Positions 1 through 5,846 of a stretch of DNA of 9,684 nt are shown here, one piece after another; positions within the stretch are counted from its first letter, which is position 1; every line of letters begins with the position of its first letter. A program made the position numbers and the translations under genes. Source of the DNA: Clostridia bacterium (lineage in GTDB: Bacteria; Bacillota; Clostridia; Oscillospirales; CAG-272); contig JAFQOC010000557.1 of the NCBI GenBank assembly GCA_017420845.1, positions 1-9,684 of the forward strand. The letters run 5' to 3'. The notes under the pieces were generated by a model. That model was given only the letters and a program-made list of their open reading frames with translations. It did no database searches and was not told the origin of the DNA.

Positions 1-11
1 ACTCGTGTGGG

Positions 12-392
12 TTACAGGAAATTGCGGAGAATGCCGTACCCGACGATCACGGCGGCCACGGGTATATGCGCCCACCATTTACCGGGGAGGAATTGCAGCT
101 CCCCCCGACGGATATAAACCAGGGAATCCGCCACAAGGATCCATAAAAGGTAGAGAGCGAACACAGGCCAGAGGGCGTGGTAGGAGAAGGCCGCCCCAAA
201 CTCAAGCCGCAGGACGGCGGCCATGGCGCGGGTCAGACCGCACCCCGCGCACTGCAGTCCCGTGAGCTGATACAGCATACAGGGAATGCCGTACCCTGTG
301 GCGATGTAGAACAGGCCGTAGCCCACAAGAGCAGCGGCAAGCCCCGCTCCCGCAAGGCAGATATGGAGGATGCGCTTTTGCTTGGCGGTCAT
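12..392 (-). CDS. DUF2752 family small membrane protein
   Basis: A 126-residue protein with three likely membrane segments (about residues 8-30, 72-95 and 107-125). Between the first two lies the DUF2752 signature: Cys38, then Cys48-x-x-Cys51 running into CGLTRA (51-56), followed by a His at 72. The biochemical role of DUF2752 proteins is not established; the conserved Cys/His set suggests metal or redox chemistry at the membrane, which is inference. The start ATG has AGGAG six bases upstream, and a consensus promoter lies about 30 bases further up. The stop codon is TAA at 14-12, so the gene is complete. It appears to be transcribed alone or as the first gene of a unit leaving the window. 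Family assignment is confident; function is unknown. Confidence 0.88.
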   Translation of the reverse strand: MTAKQKRILHICLAGAGLAAALVGYGLFYIATGYGIPCMLYQLTGLQCAGCGLTRAMAAVLRLEFGAAFSYHALWPVFALYLLWILVADSLVYIRRGELQFLPGKWWAHIPVAAVIVGYGILRNFL

Positions 393-423
393 GGATGGCT
401 CCTTTCAAGGGGGGGATGAGATC

Positions 424-452
424 ATTATAGCACGGGGAGAGTTTTTTGTCAA
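424..452 (-). promoter_or_regulatory. Sigma-A promoter for the DUF2752 gene
   Basis: Read on the minus strand, TTGACA (452-447), a 17-base spacer and TATAAT (429-424) match the housekeeping consensus exactly. Transcription would start near 417, giving a leader of about 25 bases that contains the AGGAG site. The -35 hexamer is also one arm of a short inverted repeat, TGTCAA-N6-TTGACA (447-464), which could be a regulator site or chance. Confidence 0.85.
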
Positions 453-606
453 CACGGATTGACAGAACCGTATTCGCCGTCCCCCCTCGCCGACCCGCTC
501 TCGGGTGTGTGGTGCCACGGGGAGATCGACGGTATCCTCCGCGCCGTCTGCGAGGCTGTCGGGACTATCCCGCCCTTCCTCCTCAAAAAACGAAAGCCCC
601 ACCCTC
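453..606. other. Intergenic stretch without a recognisable gene
   Basis: About 150 bases between the DUF2752 promoter and the terminator of the lipoprotein gene. It is GC-rich and an open frame runs through it on the minus strand, but that frame would cross the terminator hairpin, has no ribosome site and resembles no family I know. I see nothing functional here beyond the inverted repeat touching the promoter. Confidence 0.5.
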
Positions 607-641
607 AAAAAGCGGCACCGCCAAGAGGGAGGCGATGCCGC
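607..641 (-). terminator. Intrinsic terminator of the lipoprotein gene
   Basis: On the minus strand an 11-bp stem (arms 641-631 and 622-612, one G-U pair) with an 8-base loop is followed by five Ts (611-607). It begins 9 bases after the lipoprotein stop codon. This is a textbook rho-independent terminator. Confidence 0.88.
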
Positions 642-649
642 GGAGTAAA

Positions 650-2653
650 TCAGGATTTCTTTTGGTAGGACTTGAGGGCGCCGTAGCGATCGTAGAGCAC
701 CGACAGGGACTCCTTGTTGAAGATATCGGGCGAAAGGGTCTGCCACATGGCCCCGAAGAAGAAGCCGTCGATGGCGGAGGCGGAGGCGCCGAGATTGCGG
801 ATGGCCCCGTCCCCATGGGGGCGGCTGACCAGCAGCAGGTAGGAGGGATTCAGATTGCCCAGATCGTGGGTCTTGACGATATAGCTCTCGATGTCACGGA
901 AGATCTGGCGGGTCTTGTTCAGATCCCCGTAGCCCGTCATGGGGAAGGGGACGGTCACGTCGGCGTTCAGCTTGGCCCCCGCGTTGCGGTTGACCGTCAG
1001 CTTGCCCTCGCCGTCCAGTTCCAGATGGAAATGAGTGACCTGTACACGGAAGCCGTCGCCGCCCTCGGTGAAGCCGTAGCCTGCCAGGAACAGGGTAGCG
1101 GTCTTGGCCATGCCCTCCTCCTTGGCGCCGCGGGACAGCAGAAGACCGTTGCCCATGCCGTGGCTGTAGGCCAGCCGCTCCTCCTGCGACAGCACGTAGA
1201 GGACCGAGCCGTCCTCGGGGGACAGAACATCAAAGTAGGGGATATAGCGGCATCCCAAGGACTCGTCAGCCACGGCGGGACGGGTCAGTGCCCAGCGGAG
1301 AATGACCTCCCGCTCGGTGTCTGCTCCGTCGGACAGGGTCAGACGGGTATGCTCCACCGAAAGAGCAATCTGCCCCTCGGCCAGCTGCAGAGGCGTGCTC
1401 CATGCCAGCTCATAGGCGGCGGCCGCTCCCTGCCCGTAGTCGGGTTCCTTGGCACCGTAGGGAATATCTCCGTCCAGACAGTGCACGGTACAGTTCTTGG
1501 CGATCCCGCGGTCTACCTGACACCACTGCTCCATGGTGCCGTTGTAGTCGATGTCGGTGAGGGAGGAAACGGTCAGAGCGTAGTCGTCAATGGTTTTGAT
1601 CCCCCTGCCCAGACGGATACGGGTGAGCTTGGGACAGAAGGCGAAGGGGTCGCCCTTCAGCCGAGTCAGGCTGTCGGGCAGGTAGACCGCCGCCAGATTT
1701 TCGTTTTCTCCCAGACAGCGGTCGGAGAGGAGATCAAAGCCCTCTCCCAGAACGGCGACGGTCATGGAGGGGGAATCGGTAAAGCAGGCGCCGGTGATGC
1801 GGTCGATGAGCTGCCCCATGGGACCCCGGGGCTTCAGGTATAAAAAGGGAACCCGTACCACGGTGCTGTTGAAGAGCACCTGATCCTCATACTCCCAGTA
1901 GTTGGGGACGGGCTGATTCACTCCCGCCTCGTCCATGTCCTCCTTGATATCGAAGAAGGCCTCCCAGATATCGCTGTGGAAGGAGATCTCGCGGACGGTC
2001 AGGGAGCGCCCCTCGGAGCCGTAGGTGGTGTCCCCTATGCAGACCCATTCCACGTAGAGCTCAGGGGTCATGCCCTCCATCAAAGAGGGGGCAGAGGTGT
2101 CGATCACAAAATACTCGTAGGGGGAGTCGGGGACGGCGTTGCGATAGACGGGGAGGGGATCCAGATCCTCCAGTCGGCCGAAGGTCTGATTTCCGGGGTG
2201 GACCGTGGGTGTCTCCGGCATGGTCTTGACCCGGCGGGCCTTGATGACCACGGCACCGGGGTATCCCGTGCGGTGGGGCTCAATGGCCTTCATGACCGCC
2301 AAGGGATCAAAGACCAGGCAGGAGCGGGTGGGGTCCCCCTCCTTCCAGGAGGCCTCCGCCACCAGCTCCCCGTCCTCGGACAGGGACAGATTTCCCTGCT
2401 CGGCGCTGAAGAGGGAGAGGAGGGACTCATCCGTGAAGCTCTCGGTACGGACGGGGGGCAGGGTCTCGGCTTCGGTGGCCGCCTCGTTTTCGGGGGTGGT
2501 TTCGGTGAGGTCGGGAGCCTCAGCGGTGGAACCGGCAGTTTCCTCGGGAGTGAACAGGGCATCGCATCCCGTCAGGGTAGCGAGAGCGCTCCACATCATC
2601 AGCCCCGCCAGCACAAGGGCAGAGCGTCGCAGGTTCAGTTTCTTCATCATCAT
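650..2653 (-). CDS. Secreted lipoprotein with BspA-like leucine-rich repeats
   Basis: A 667-residue exported protein. The N-terminus has a basic start (KKLNLRR), a hydrophobic stretch and a lipobox LTGC, so Cys30 should be lipidated after signal peptidase II cleavage and the protein anchored outside the cell. Residues 31-70 form a Thr/Glu/Ala-rich linker. Residues about 300-380 contain degenerate BspA/LRR_5 repeats (YLPDSLTRL, RIRLGRGIKTI, then YNGTMEQW, a hallmark phrase of that family). The large flanking regions (70-300 and 400-667) match no family I recognise. BspA-type proteins often mediate surface binding, but no ligand can be named. Three consecutive ATGs occur at the start; spacing to AAAGGA favours the second or third. 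It has its own terminator at 607-641 and is probably expressed separately from its neighbours. Confidence 0.85.
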   Translation of the reverse strand: MMMKKLNLRRSALVLAGLMMWSALATLTGCDALFTPEETAGSTAEAPDLTETTPENEAATEAETLPPVRTESFTDESLLSLFSAEQGNLSLSEDGELVAEASWKEGDPTRSCLVFDPLAVMKAIEPHRTGYPGAVVIKARRVKTMPETPTVHPGNQTFGRLEDLDPLPVYRNAVPDSPYEYFVIDTSAPSLMEGMTPELYVEWVCIGDTTYGSEGRSLTVREISFHSDIWEAFFDIKEDMDEAGVNQPVPNYWEYEDQVLFNSTVVRVPFLYLKPRGPMGQLIDRITGACFTDSPSMTVAVLGEGFDLLSDRCLGENENLAAVYLPDSLTRLKGDPFAFCPKLTRIRLGRGIKTIDDYALTVSSLTDIDYNGTMEQWCQVDRGIAKNCTVHCLDGDIPYGAKEPDYGQGAAAAYELAWSTPLQLAEGQIALSVEHTRLTLSDGADTEREVILRWALTRPAVADESLGCRYIPYFDVLSPEDGSVLYVLSQEERLAYSHGMGNGLLLSRGAKEEGMAKTATLFLAGYGFTEGGDGFRVQVTHFHLELDGEGKLTVNRNAGAKLNADVTVPFPMTGYGDLNKTRQIFRDIESYIVKTHDLGNLNPSYLLLVSRPHGDGAIRNLGASASAIDGFFFGAMWQTLSPDIFNKESLSVLYDRYGALKSYQKKS

Positions 2654-2745
2654 AATTCCTTTCCGGCACCGCAGGTGCGGTCAAAGCCGCCGAGGTTCCG
2701 CGGTTCACAGGTTTTACAGGGAGCCGTCACGAAGGGATCGGTCAT
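2650..2745 (-). CDS. Possible 31-codon upstream ORF with three cysteines
   Basis: On the minus strand ATG at 2745 opens a 31-codon frame ending in TGA at 2652-2650, which overlaps the first ATG of the lipoprotein gene (the arrangement ATGA). The peptide begins MTDPFVTAPCKTCEPR and carries Cys10, Cys13 and Cys25. Its codons favour G or C in third position like the neighbouring genes. Against it: there is no well-spaced ribosome site (AGGCGG abuts the ATG), it is short, and I recognise no family. It might be a coupled leader peptide, the remnant of a longer gene, or chance. Confidence 0.3.
   Translation of the reverse strand: MTDPFVTAPCKTCEPRNLGGFDRTCGAGKEL
2657..2662 (-). promoter_or_regulatory. 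Ribosome site before a triple-ATG start
   Basis: AAAGGA on the minus strand lies 3, 6 and 9 bases from the three successive ATG codons of the lipoprotein gene. Three bases is too short, so initiation is more likely at the second (2650) or third (2647) ATG. This would shorten the protein by one or two residues and not affect the signal peptide. Confidence 0.6.
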
Positions 2746-2758
2746 CCGCCTACTCTAT

Positions 2759-2786
2759 AAGACACCAAAAAAAGCAAAACCTTACA
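2759..2786 (-). promoter_or_regulatory. Candidate ECF-sigma-type promoter for the lipoprotein unit
   Basis: On the minus strand TGTAAG (2786-2781), a 16-base T-rich spacer and TGTCTT (2764-2759) resemble extracytoplasmic-function sigma promoters, which typically have an AAC-like -35 and a CGTC/GTCT-like -10 about 16 bases apart. No convincing sigma-A pair was found in this gap. Just upstream is a perfect AT palindrome (2791-2809) that could act as an UP element. The match is approximate and the sigma factor is not in the window. Confidence 0.35.
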
Positions 2787-2790
2787 GGAA

Positions 2791-2809
2791 TTTAAAAAAG
2801 TTTTTTAAA
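2791..2809. repeat. Perfect AT-rich palindrome upstream of the lipoprotein unit
   Basis: TTTAAAAAA, a single central G, then TTTTTTAAA: 9-bp arms without mismatch. It sits immediately upstream of the candidate -35 element. It could be an UP element or a regulator site; a run of A and T in a GC-rich neighbourhood also bends DNA. No terminator role is apparent, because the pdxK terminator lies earlier, at 2864-2895. Confidence 0.5.
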
Positions 2810-2863
2810 AACCGCGGAAAAAGCGGGCGCATGACATCGCAGGGAGCATACCCATGGGACACC

Positions 2864-2895
2864 AAAGCCCGCCGGAAGGGTGCTTCGCGGCGGGC
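2864..2895 (-). terminator. Hairpin terminator after the pyridoxamine kinase gene
   Basis: On the minus strand GCCCGCCG (2895-2888) pairs with CGGCGGGC (2874-2867), with an inner GAAG/CTTC pairing around a CACC loop and one bulged base. It is followed by only three Ts (2866-2864). The stem is strong but the U-tract weak, so termination may be partial. It starts 25 bases after the stop codon. Confidence 0.6.
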
Positions 2896-2919
2896 ACAGT
2901 ATGTTTCGGTATGGCTATG

Positions 2920-3777
2920 TTAATCCCTCGCCGCCATCTTGCGGGCGATGCGAATCATGTCCATCAGGGTTCCCAGCATGGGCTCGAACTTGACGCCGTA
3001 GGTGTGGTCCTTGTCCCCGCGGGTGTTTTCCATGCAAAGGAGGGTGTAGTCGGCGGCGATCTTGGCGGCGGTGTAGGCGTCCAGACCCTTCAGAAGGGCT
3101 CCCACGAAGGCCGAGGCGTAGACGTCACCCGTGCCGTGGCAGTTCTCCGACAGACGGCGGTGGCAGTAGTAGGACCGTACCCCCGACTCCGAGATCATGA
3201 CACCGGTCTGAGCGGGATGGAAGCCCACCCCCGTGAGGATGACGTTTTTGGCCCCCAGCTTGTGCAGGGCGGTGAGCAGCTTCTCGATGTAGGTCTCGTC
3301 GTACTCCTCGCGGTACTCGATGCCCGTCAGGAAGCAGGCCTCGGTGACGTTGGGCAGGAGGTAGTCGGCGGAGGCGCAGAGGGACTTCATGGCCTCCACG
3401 TACTCCATGTCAAAGGCGGGGTAGAGCTTGCCGTGATCCGCCATGGCGGGATCCACGATCCGCAGACCCTCGGGGGTCAGGGTGGAGTTCATGATGGCCT
3501 TCACGTAGTCGATCTGGCGGGTGGAGCCCAGATAGCCGGTGTAGACCGCCTCGAAGCGCAGGCCCTCTTTGTTCCAGTGGGCGTTGATGGCGGGCATATC
3601 CTCGGTGAGGTCGCGGCAGGTCCAGCCGGAAAATCCCGCGGTGTGGGTAGACAGCACCGCCGAGGGGAGGATGGCGGTCTCGTGCCCGCAGGCGGAGAGG
3701 ATGGGGAGGGCGACGGTCAGAGAGCACTGACCCACGCAGGAAATGTCTTGGATGGTGAGAATTCTTCTGTATGCCAT
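2920..3777 (-). CDS. pdxY: Pyridoxamine/pyridoxal kinase
   Basis: A 285-residue ribokinase-superfamily (PfkB-fold) enzyme expected to phosphorylate pyridoxamine or pyridoxal at the 5'-hydroxyl using ATP, in cytoplasmic vitamin B6 salvage. Supporting motifs are the N-terminal ILTIQDISCVGQCS (6-19), THTAGFSGW (44-52), VDPAMADHGKLY (108-119), the ADYLLPNVTEA segment (137-147), and the nucleotide/catalytic GTGDVYASAF (215-224), with Asp218 the likely general base. Length is normal for the family. AGGAGG lies six bases before the ATG. It follows the shikimate-kinase-like gene by 27 bases with no promoter between, so the two should be cotranscribed. The gene name is by family resemblance; PdxY and PdxK subtypes cannot be separated by eye. 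Confidence 0.9.
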   Translation of the reverse strand: MAYRRILTIQDISCVGQCSLTVALPILSACGHETAILPSAVLSTHTAGFSGWTCRDLTEDMPAINAHWNKEGLRFEAVYTGYLGSTRQIDYVKAIMNSTLTPEGLRIVDPAMADHGKLYPAFDMEYVEAMKSLCASADYLLPNVTEACFLTGIEYREEYDETYIEKLLTALHKLGAKNVILTGVGFHPAQTGVMISESGVRSYYCHRRLSENCHGTGDVYASAFVGALLKGLDAYTAAKIAADYTLLCMENTRGDKDHTYGVKFEPMLGTLMDMIRIARKMAARD

Positions 3778-3804
3778 GGTTGGCCTCCTATATGTGGTAT
3801 GAGA

Positions 3805-4338
3805 TCAATCGGTCTCTCTCTCAAAATGGGCGCAAAGGGATGCGAGGATGTCTCCGACGTTGTCGGTACGGCTCTCGTCGATGATGACGTCGGCGTACTG
3901 CTCGTAGAGGGCGCATCGCTCGTCGTACAGATCACGGAGGGTGTAGCCCGCGGGCATGACCACGCCGCGGTGGGTGAAGTTGCCCAGCCTCCTCTGTACC
4001 GTCTCAAAGGACAGGTGGAGGTAGACCACCGTACCAACGGCTTTGAAATGGGCCATGGCGGCGGGGCTGTACACCGCGCTCCCGCCCGTGGCGATGACCG
4101 TCGGGGCGGAGTCGTTGCCCAGAGTCAGATTCACGGCCTCCTCGATTTTGAGAAAGCCTTCTTGCCCCTCCTCCCGGATGATGCGGTGGAGACGGCGGCC
4201 GTCCCGCTCCTGGATGATGAGGTCGGAGTCGATGAAGCGGTACCCCAGAGTCTTGGCGGCCAGCACGCCCACGGTGCTTTTCCCGCAGGCGGGCATACCG
4301 ATGAGGATGATGTGGCGGGGGGAGATGGGGTGGTTCAT
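3805..4338 (-). CDS. aroK: Shikimate-kinase-like P-loop kinase
   Basis: A 177-residue small kinase with the shikimate kinase layout: Walker A GMPACGKST (14-22), a DSD motif (37-39), a TGGSAVY loop (84-90), a lid region with Arg at 116, 117 and 124, and ERCALYEQYAD (140-150). Shikimate kinase makes shikimate 3-phosphate on the chorismate pathway. Two positions that normally bind shikimate differ: the usual FRxxE reads FLKIEE (62-67), losing the Arg, and the usual Gly-Gly-Gly reads GGS (85-87). Arg141 in the LYE segment is kept. Either this is a clostridial variant or a relative acting on another hydroxyl substrate; the symbol is therefore provisional. GGAGG sits five bases before the ATG, and the gene is first in an operon with pyridoxamine kinase. 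Confidence 0.78.
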   Translation of the reverse strand: MNHPISPRHIILIGMPACGKSTVGVLAAKTLGYRFIDSDLIIQERDGRRLHRIIREEGQEGFLKIEEAVNLTLGNDSAPTVIATGGSAVYSPAAMAHFKAVGTVVYLHLSFETVQRRLGNFTHRGVVMPAGYTLRDLYDERCALYEQYADVIIDESRTDNVGDILASLCAHFERETD

Positions 4339-4368
4339 GGCGGCCTCCGTGGATGGTGGTTTGACTGC

Positions 4369-4397
4369 ATTATACTACTTTTTTTGTGGGTTGTCAA
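4369..4397 (-). promoter_or_regulatory. Perfect sigma-A promoter for the aroK-like/pdxY operon
   Basis: TTGACA (4397-4392), exactly 17 bases, TATAAT (4374-4369) on the minus strand: both hexamers are full consensus. The predicted start is near 4362, leaving a leader of about 24 bases with the GGAGG site. There is no room for a riboswitch, so expression is probably constitutive and strong. Confidence 0.9.
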
Positions 4398-4512
4398 GAA
4401 AAAGATGGTACAAAATTTGCGGGGTGGAGAGGGGGAGTTTTGGGGGAATTGGTTGAAAACAGAGCGGAAATGTTTTTGTACGAAGGACGTAAACCGGTGT
4501 CAGTTGTCAAAA

Positions 4513-4560
4513 GAAAAAAGTCAAGGGCGGTTCATTGAATCGTCCTTGACTCTTTTGTTC
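4513..4560 (-). terminator. Terminator hairpin after the PH/SHOCT gene, possibly bidirectional
   Basis: Arms 4519-4533 and 4537-4551 enclose a 3-base ATT loop. On the minus strand the outer 8 bp (AGTCAAGG/CCTTGACT) pair perfectly, with two A-C mismatches inside, and a run of six Ts interrupted later by C follows. On the plus strand the same arms pair over all 15 positions, because the two mismatches become G-U, and a CTTTTGTTCTTTT tail follows. It lies about 50 bases after the PH/SHOCT stop codon and marks the edge of the AT-rich islet. Confidence 0.75.
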
Positions 4561-4600
4561 TTTTAATTGGCCATCCCAAAATAAATTGATCTGGTTTGTG

Positions 4601-5260
4601 TTATAAATCTAATAGCTGTTTTTTCTTGGCTTCAAATTCTTCTTGCGTAATAATTCCGGAATCTAAAAGGTTTTTGTATTTTTTTAATTCGTCAGCTTGA
4701 CTGGAAGATGATTCTGGTTTTGTAATTGAACGAACAGCATTTTGGCGATCGATTAGAAGTTGGCTGATGATTTGATGGACTTCTTTAGGAGATGGAAGCA
4801 GATAAAAAGTAATGCGCCCTGAAGCTGTAGATACGCTCAAACCGCGCCAAAGTGCCATAGTCAGCGATACGGATGAAAAGGAGTCTAACGGAAGATCAAC
4901 GCGTTTTCCCAAAGCAACCTTTCCATAAACGCGCTTGTCGGTTACGACTAATTCGCCTGCTTTGATCATCCATTCGAATAGCTTGACAATCCAAAAAATG
5001 ATAAGGGGAGAGATACCAATAGCAAGGCACCCGAAGTAGTAATCTGTATTTCCTCCAAATATGAAAGCATGAATTGCGGAGGCATATTCTGTCTGCAAGT
5101 ATTCACTTTTGGGATAGTCCGTGAAGTAATCGATCGCATCTGGCAACCTCAAAGTACAAAAAGAAATAAGCAGGAGACCAATGCACAAAAAAATCAGCCA
5201 TTTGTTGATAAACCGTTTTTTGAATAGTGGCTCAGTTTTGTATAGAATTTTCTCTGTCAT
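4601..5260 (-). CDS. Membrane protein with bacterial PH-like and SHOCT domains
   Basis: A 219-residue protein. Two hydrophobic segments (about 20-38 and 75-93) are joined by a polar loop and should hold it in the membrane. Residues about 101-170 (ELVVTDKRVYGK, then SFSSVSL, GRITFYLL) fit the bacterial PH-like domain pattern in which a strand-rich unit follows paired helices. After a Ser-rich linker, residues 189-217 (ADELKKYKNLLDSGIITQEEF) are a SHOCT domain, a short C-terminal module common in membrane-linked prokaryotic proteins and proposed to bind nucleic acid or mediate oligomerisation. No enzyme activity is predicted. Codons are AT-rich (18 of 60 bases are G or C at 4621-4680), unlike the GC-rich flanking genes. 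GGAGG lies seven bases before the ATG. Confidence 0.8.
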   Translation of the reverse strand: MTEKILYKTEPLFKKRFINKWLIFLCIGLLLISFCTLRLPDAIDYFTDYPKSEYLQTEYASAIHAFIFGGNTDYYFGCLAIGISPLIIFWIVKLFEWMIKAGELVVTDKRVYGKVALGKRVDLPLDSFSSVSLTMALWRGLSVSTASGRITFYLLPSPKEVHQIISQLLIDRQNAVRSITKPESSSSQADELKKYKNLLDSGIITQEEFEAKKKQLLDL

Positions 5261-5334
5261 GATTTGACCTCCAAAAATTTTGAGATTATGAATCCTGATG
5301 GTATGAAAATTTCAAGATTCTGATCTTTAACACG

Positions 5335-5363
5335 ATTATAGCACGAAAACATGTTAAAGTCAA
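5335..5363 (-). promoter_or_regulatory. Sigma-A promoter for the PH/SHOCT gene with flanking inverted repeat
   Basis: TTGACT (5363-5358), 17 bases, TATAAT (5340-5335) on the minus strand. The start would be near 5328, with a leader of about 68 bases. An 8-bp perfect inverted repeat, CTTTAACA (5325-5332) and TGTTAAAG (5352-5359), brackets the -10 and overlaps the edge of the -35, as an operator would. A further TTAACA occurs at 5381-5386. The small XRE regulator encoded divergently at 5404 is a natural candidate for binding these sites, but that is inference. Confidence 0.8.
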
Positions 5364-5403
5364 GAGGAAATCCGAACATTAACACAAAAAATGGAGAAAA
5401 ATC

Positions 5404-5646
5404 ATGAAAATTTACGATTACAACGGCAAAAAGAATATCTGTGGCGATCGCGTCCACGAGGCTCGGTGCAAGTTACGTCTGACCCAAAGCGATCTGGCCG
5501 CTCGCCTCCAGATCAACGGAATCATCATGGAGCGCGACAGCATTTCCCGCATCGAGATCGGCACGCGTTTCGTAGCCGACTATGAGCTGCGGGAGCTATC
5601 GAAAATTCTGGGCGTTACGGTGAATTGGCTCTTGGGATTGGAATAA
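5404..5646 (+). CDS. Small XRE/Cro-CI-type HTH regulator
   Basis: An 80-residue protein that is almost entirely one helix-turn-helix domain of the HTH_3 (Cro/CI) type. The pattern LTQSDLAARLQ (26-36), DSISRIEIGTR (45-55), then ELRELSKILGVTVNWLL (61-77) is diagnostic. It should bind operator DNA in the cytoplasm, probably as a dimer; there is no effector or oligomerisation domain. GGAG lies seven bases upstream of the ATG. It diverges from the PH/SHOCT gene and precedes the ATPase gene, so it may regulate either; repeated TTAACA sequences in the upstream gap are candidate sites. Its codons are richer in GC than those of the two neighbours, suggesting a different history. I see no clear promoter or terminator of its own. 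Confidence 0.85.
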   Translation: MKIYDYNGKKNICGDRVHEARCKLRLTQSDLAARLQINGIIMERDSISRIEIGTRFVADYELRELSKILGVTVNWLLGLE

Positions 5647-5686
5647 CCCCCTGCAATTCTCCTCAAAATGTGATAAAATGGGAAGT

Positions 5687-5705
5687 AGGGACAACAGCTT
5701 TTCGC
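5687..5705 (+). repeat. Left inverted repeat of the ATPase cassette
   Basis: AGGGACAACAGCTTTTCGC. Its reverse complement recurs at 7164-7182 with 17 of 19 positions identical. A third, shorter copy in the same orientation (AGGGACAAC then CTTTTC, lacking AG) is at 7214-7228. The pair encloses the ATPase gene and its promoter and nothing else. Confidence 0.65.
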
Positions 5706-5753
5706 AAAAAATGTTAAAAATGAATCAAAGAATAAAAGAATAAAAGCGCAAAA

Positions 5754-5770
5754 GGTTGCAAAAATCTATT
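5754..5770 (+). repeat. 17-bp direct repeat, copy 1
   Basis: GGTTGCAAAAATCTATT, identical to 5828-5844. The two copies start 74 bases apart and flank the ATPase promoter. The inner core CAAAAAT also occurs inverted inside the promoter spacer (ATTTTTG, 5793-5799). Confidence 0.8.
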
Positions 5771-5779
5771 ATGGCCAAC

Positions 5780-5808
5780 TTGACAAATAGCAATTTTTGT
5801 GATAGAAT
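5780..5808 (+). promoter_or_regulatory. Sigma-A promoter for the ATPase gene
   Basis: TTGACA (5780-5785), 17 bases, TAGAAT (5803-5808). It differs from consensus by one base. Transcription would start near 5815, inside a palindrome (5807-5825), and the 17-bp direct repeat copy 2 (5828-5844) would lie in the leader. This arrangement suggests a repressed promoter. Confidence 0.8.
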
Positions 5809-5825
5809 ACAGTCGGAAACTGTAT
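5807..5825. promoter_or_regulatory. Palindrome over the ATPase start site (candidate operator)
   Basis: ATACAGT, five bases CGGAA, ACTGTAT: a perfect 7-bp inverted repeat. It overlaps the last two bases of the -10 and the expected start point, where a repressor would block RNA polymerase. It could instead form a short stem at the 5' end of the mRNA. Confidence 0.5.
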
Positions 5826-5827
5826 AT

Positions 5828-5844
5828 GGTTGCAAAAATCTATT
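5828..5844 (+). repeat. 17-bp direct repeat, copy 2
   Basis: GGTTGCAAAAATCTATT, an exact copy of 5754-5770. It lies between the palindrome and the ribosome site of the ATPase gene. The in-frame TTG inside it (5830) has no ribosome site and is not taken as the start. Confidence 0.8.
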
Positions 5845-5846
5845 GC

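Noticed and set aside
405..746. Minus-strand frame between the lipoprotein and the DUF2752 gene
   Set aside because: It overlaps the lipoprotein 3' end and spans its terminator and the next promoter; no ribosome site or recognisable domain.
446..1843. Long plus-strand open frame antisense to the lipoprotein gene
   Set aside because: It is open only because the GC-rich minus-strand gene has few stops in the antisense frame. It has no ribosome site, crosses the terminator hairpin and shows no family motifs, while the opposite strand has a signal peptide, lipobox and repeats.
1976..2923. Plus-strand open frame over the lipoprotein N-terminus
   Set aside because: Antisense shadow, running through a candidate promoter and a terminator, with no initiation signals.
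2854..4566. 570-codon plus-strand open frame across pdxY and the aroK-like gene
   Set aside because: It is antisense to two genes with clear kinase motifs, promoter and ribosome sites; its Gly/Val/His-rich composition is typical of antisense translation of GC-rich genes.
5257..5457. Minus-strand 66-codon frame upstream of the PH/SHOCT gene
   Set aside because: It overlaps the promoter of that gene and the start of the XRE gene, and has no ribosome site.
5641..5690. Terminator or second promoter directly after the XRE gene
   Set aside because: There is no stem with a T-tract; TGTGATAAAAT resembles an extended -10 but has no gene directly behind it and no -35.
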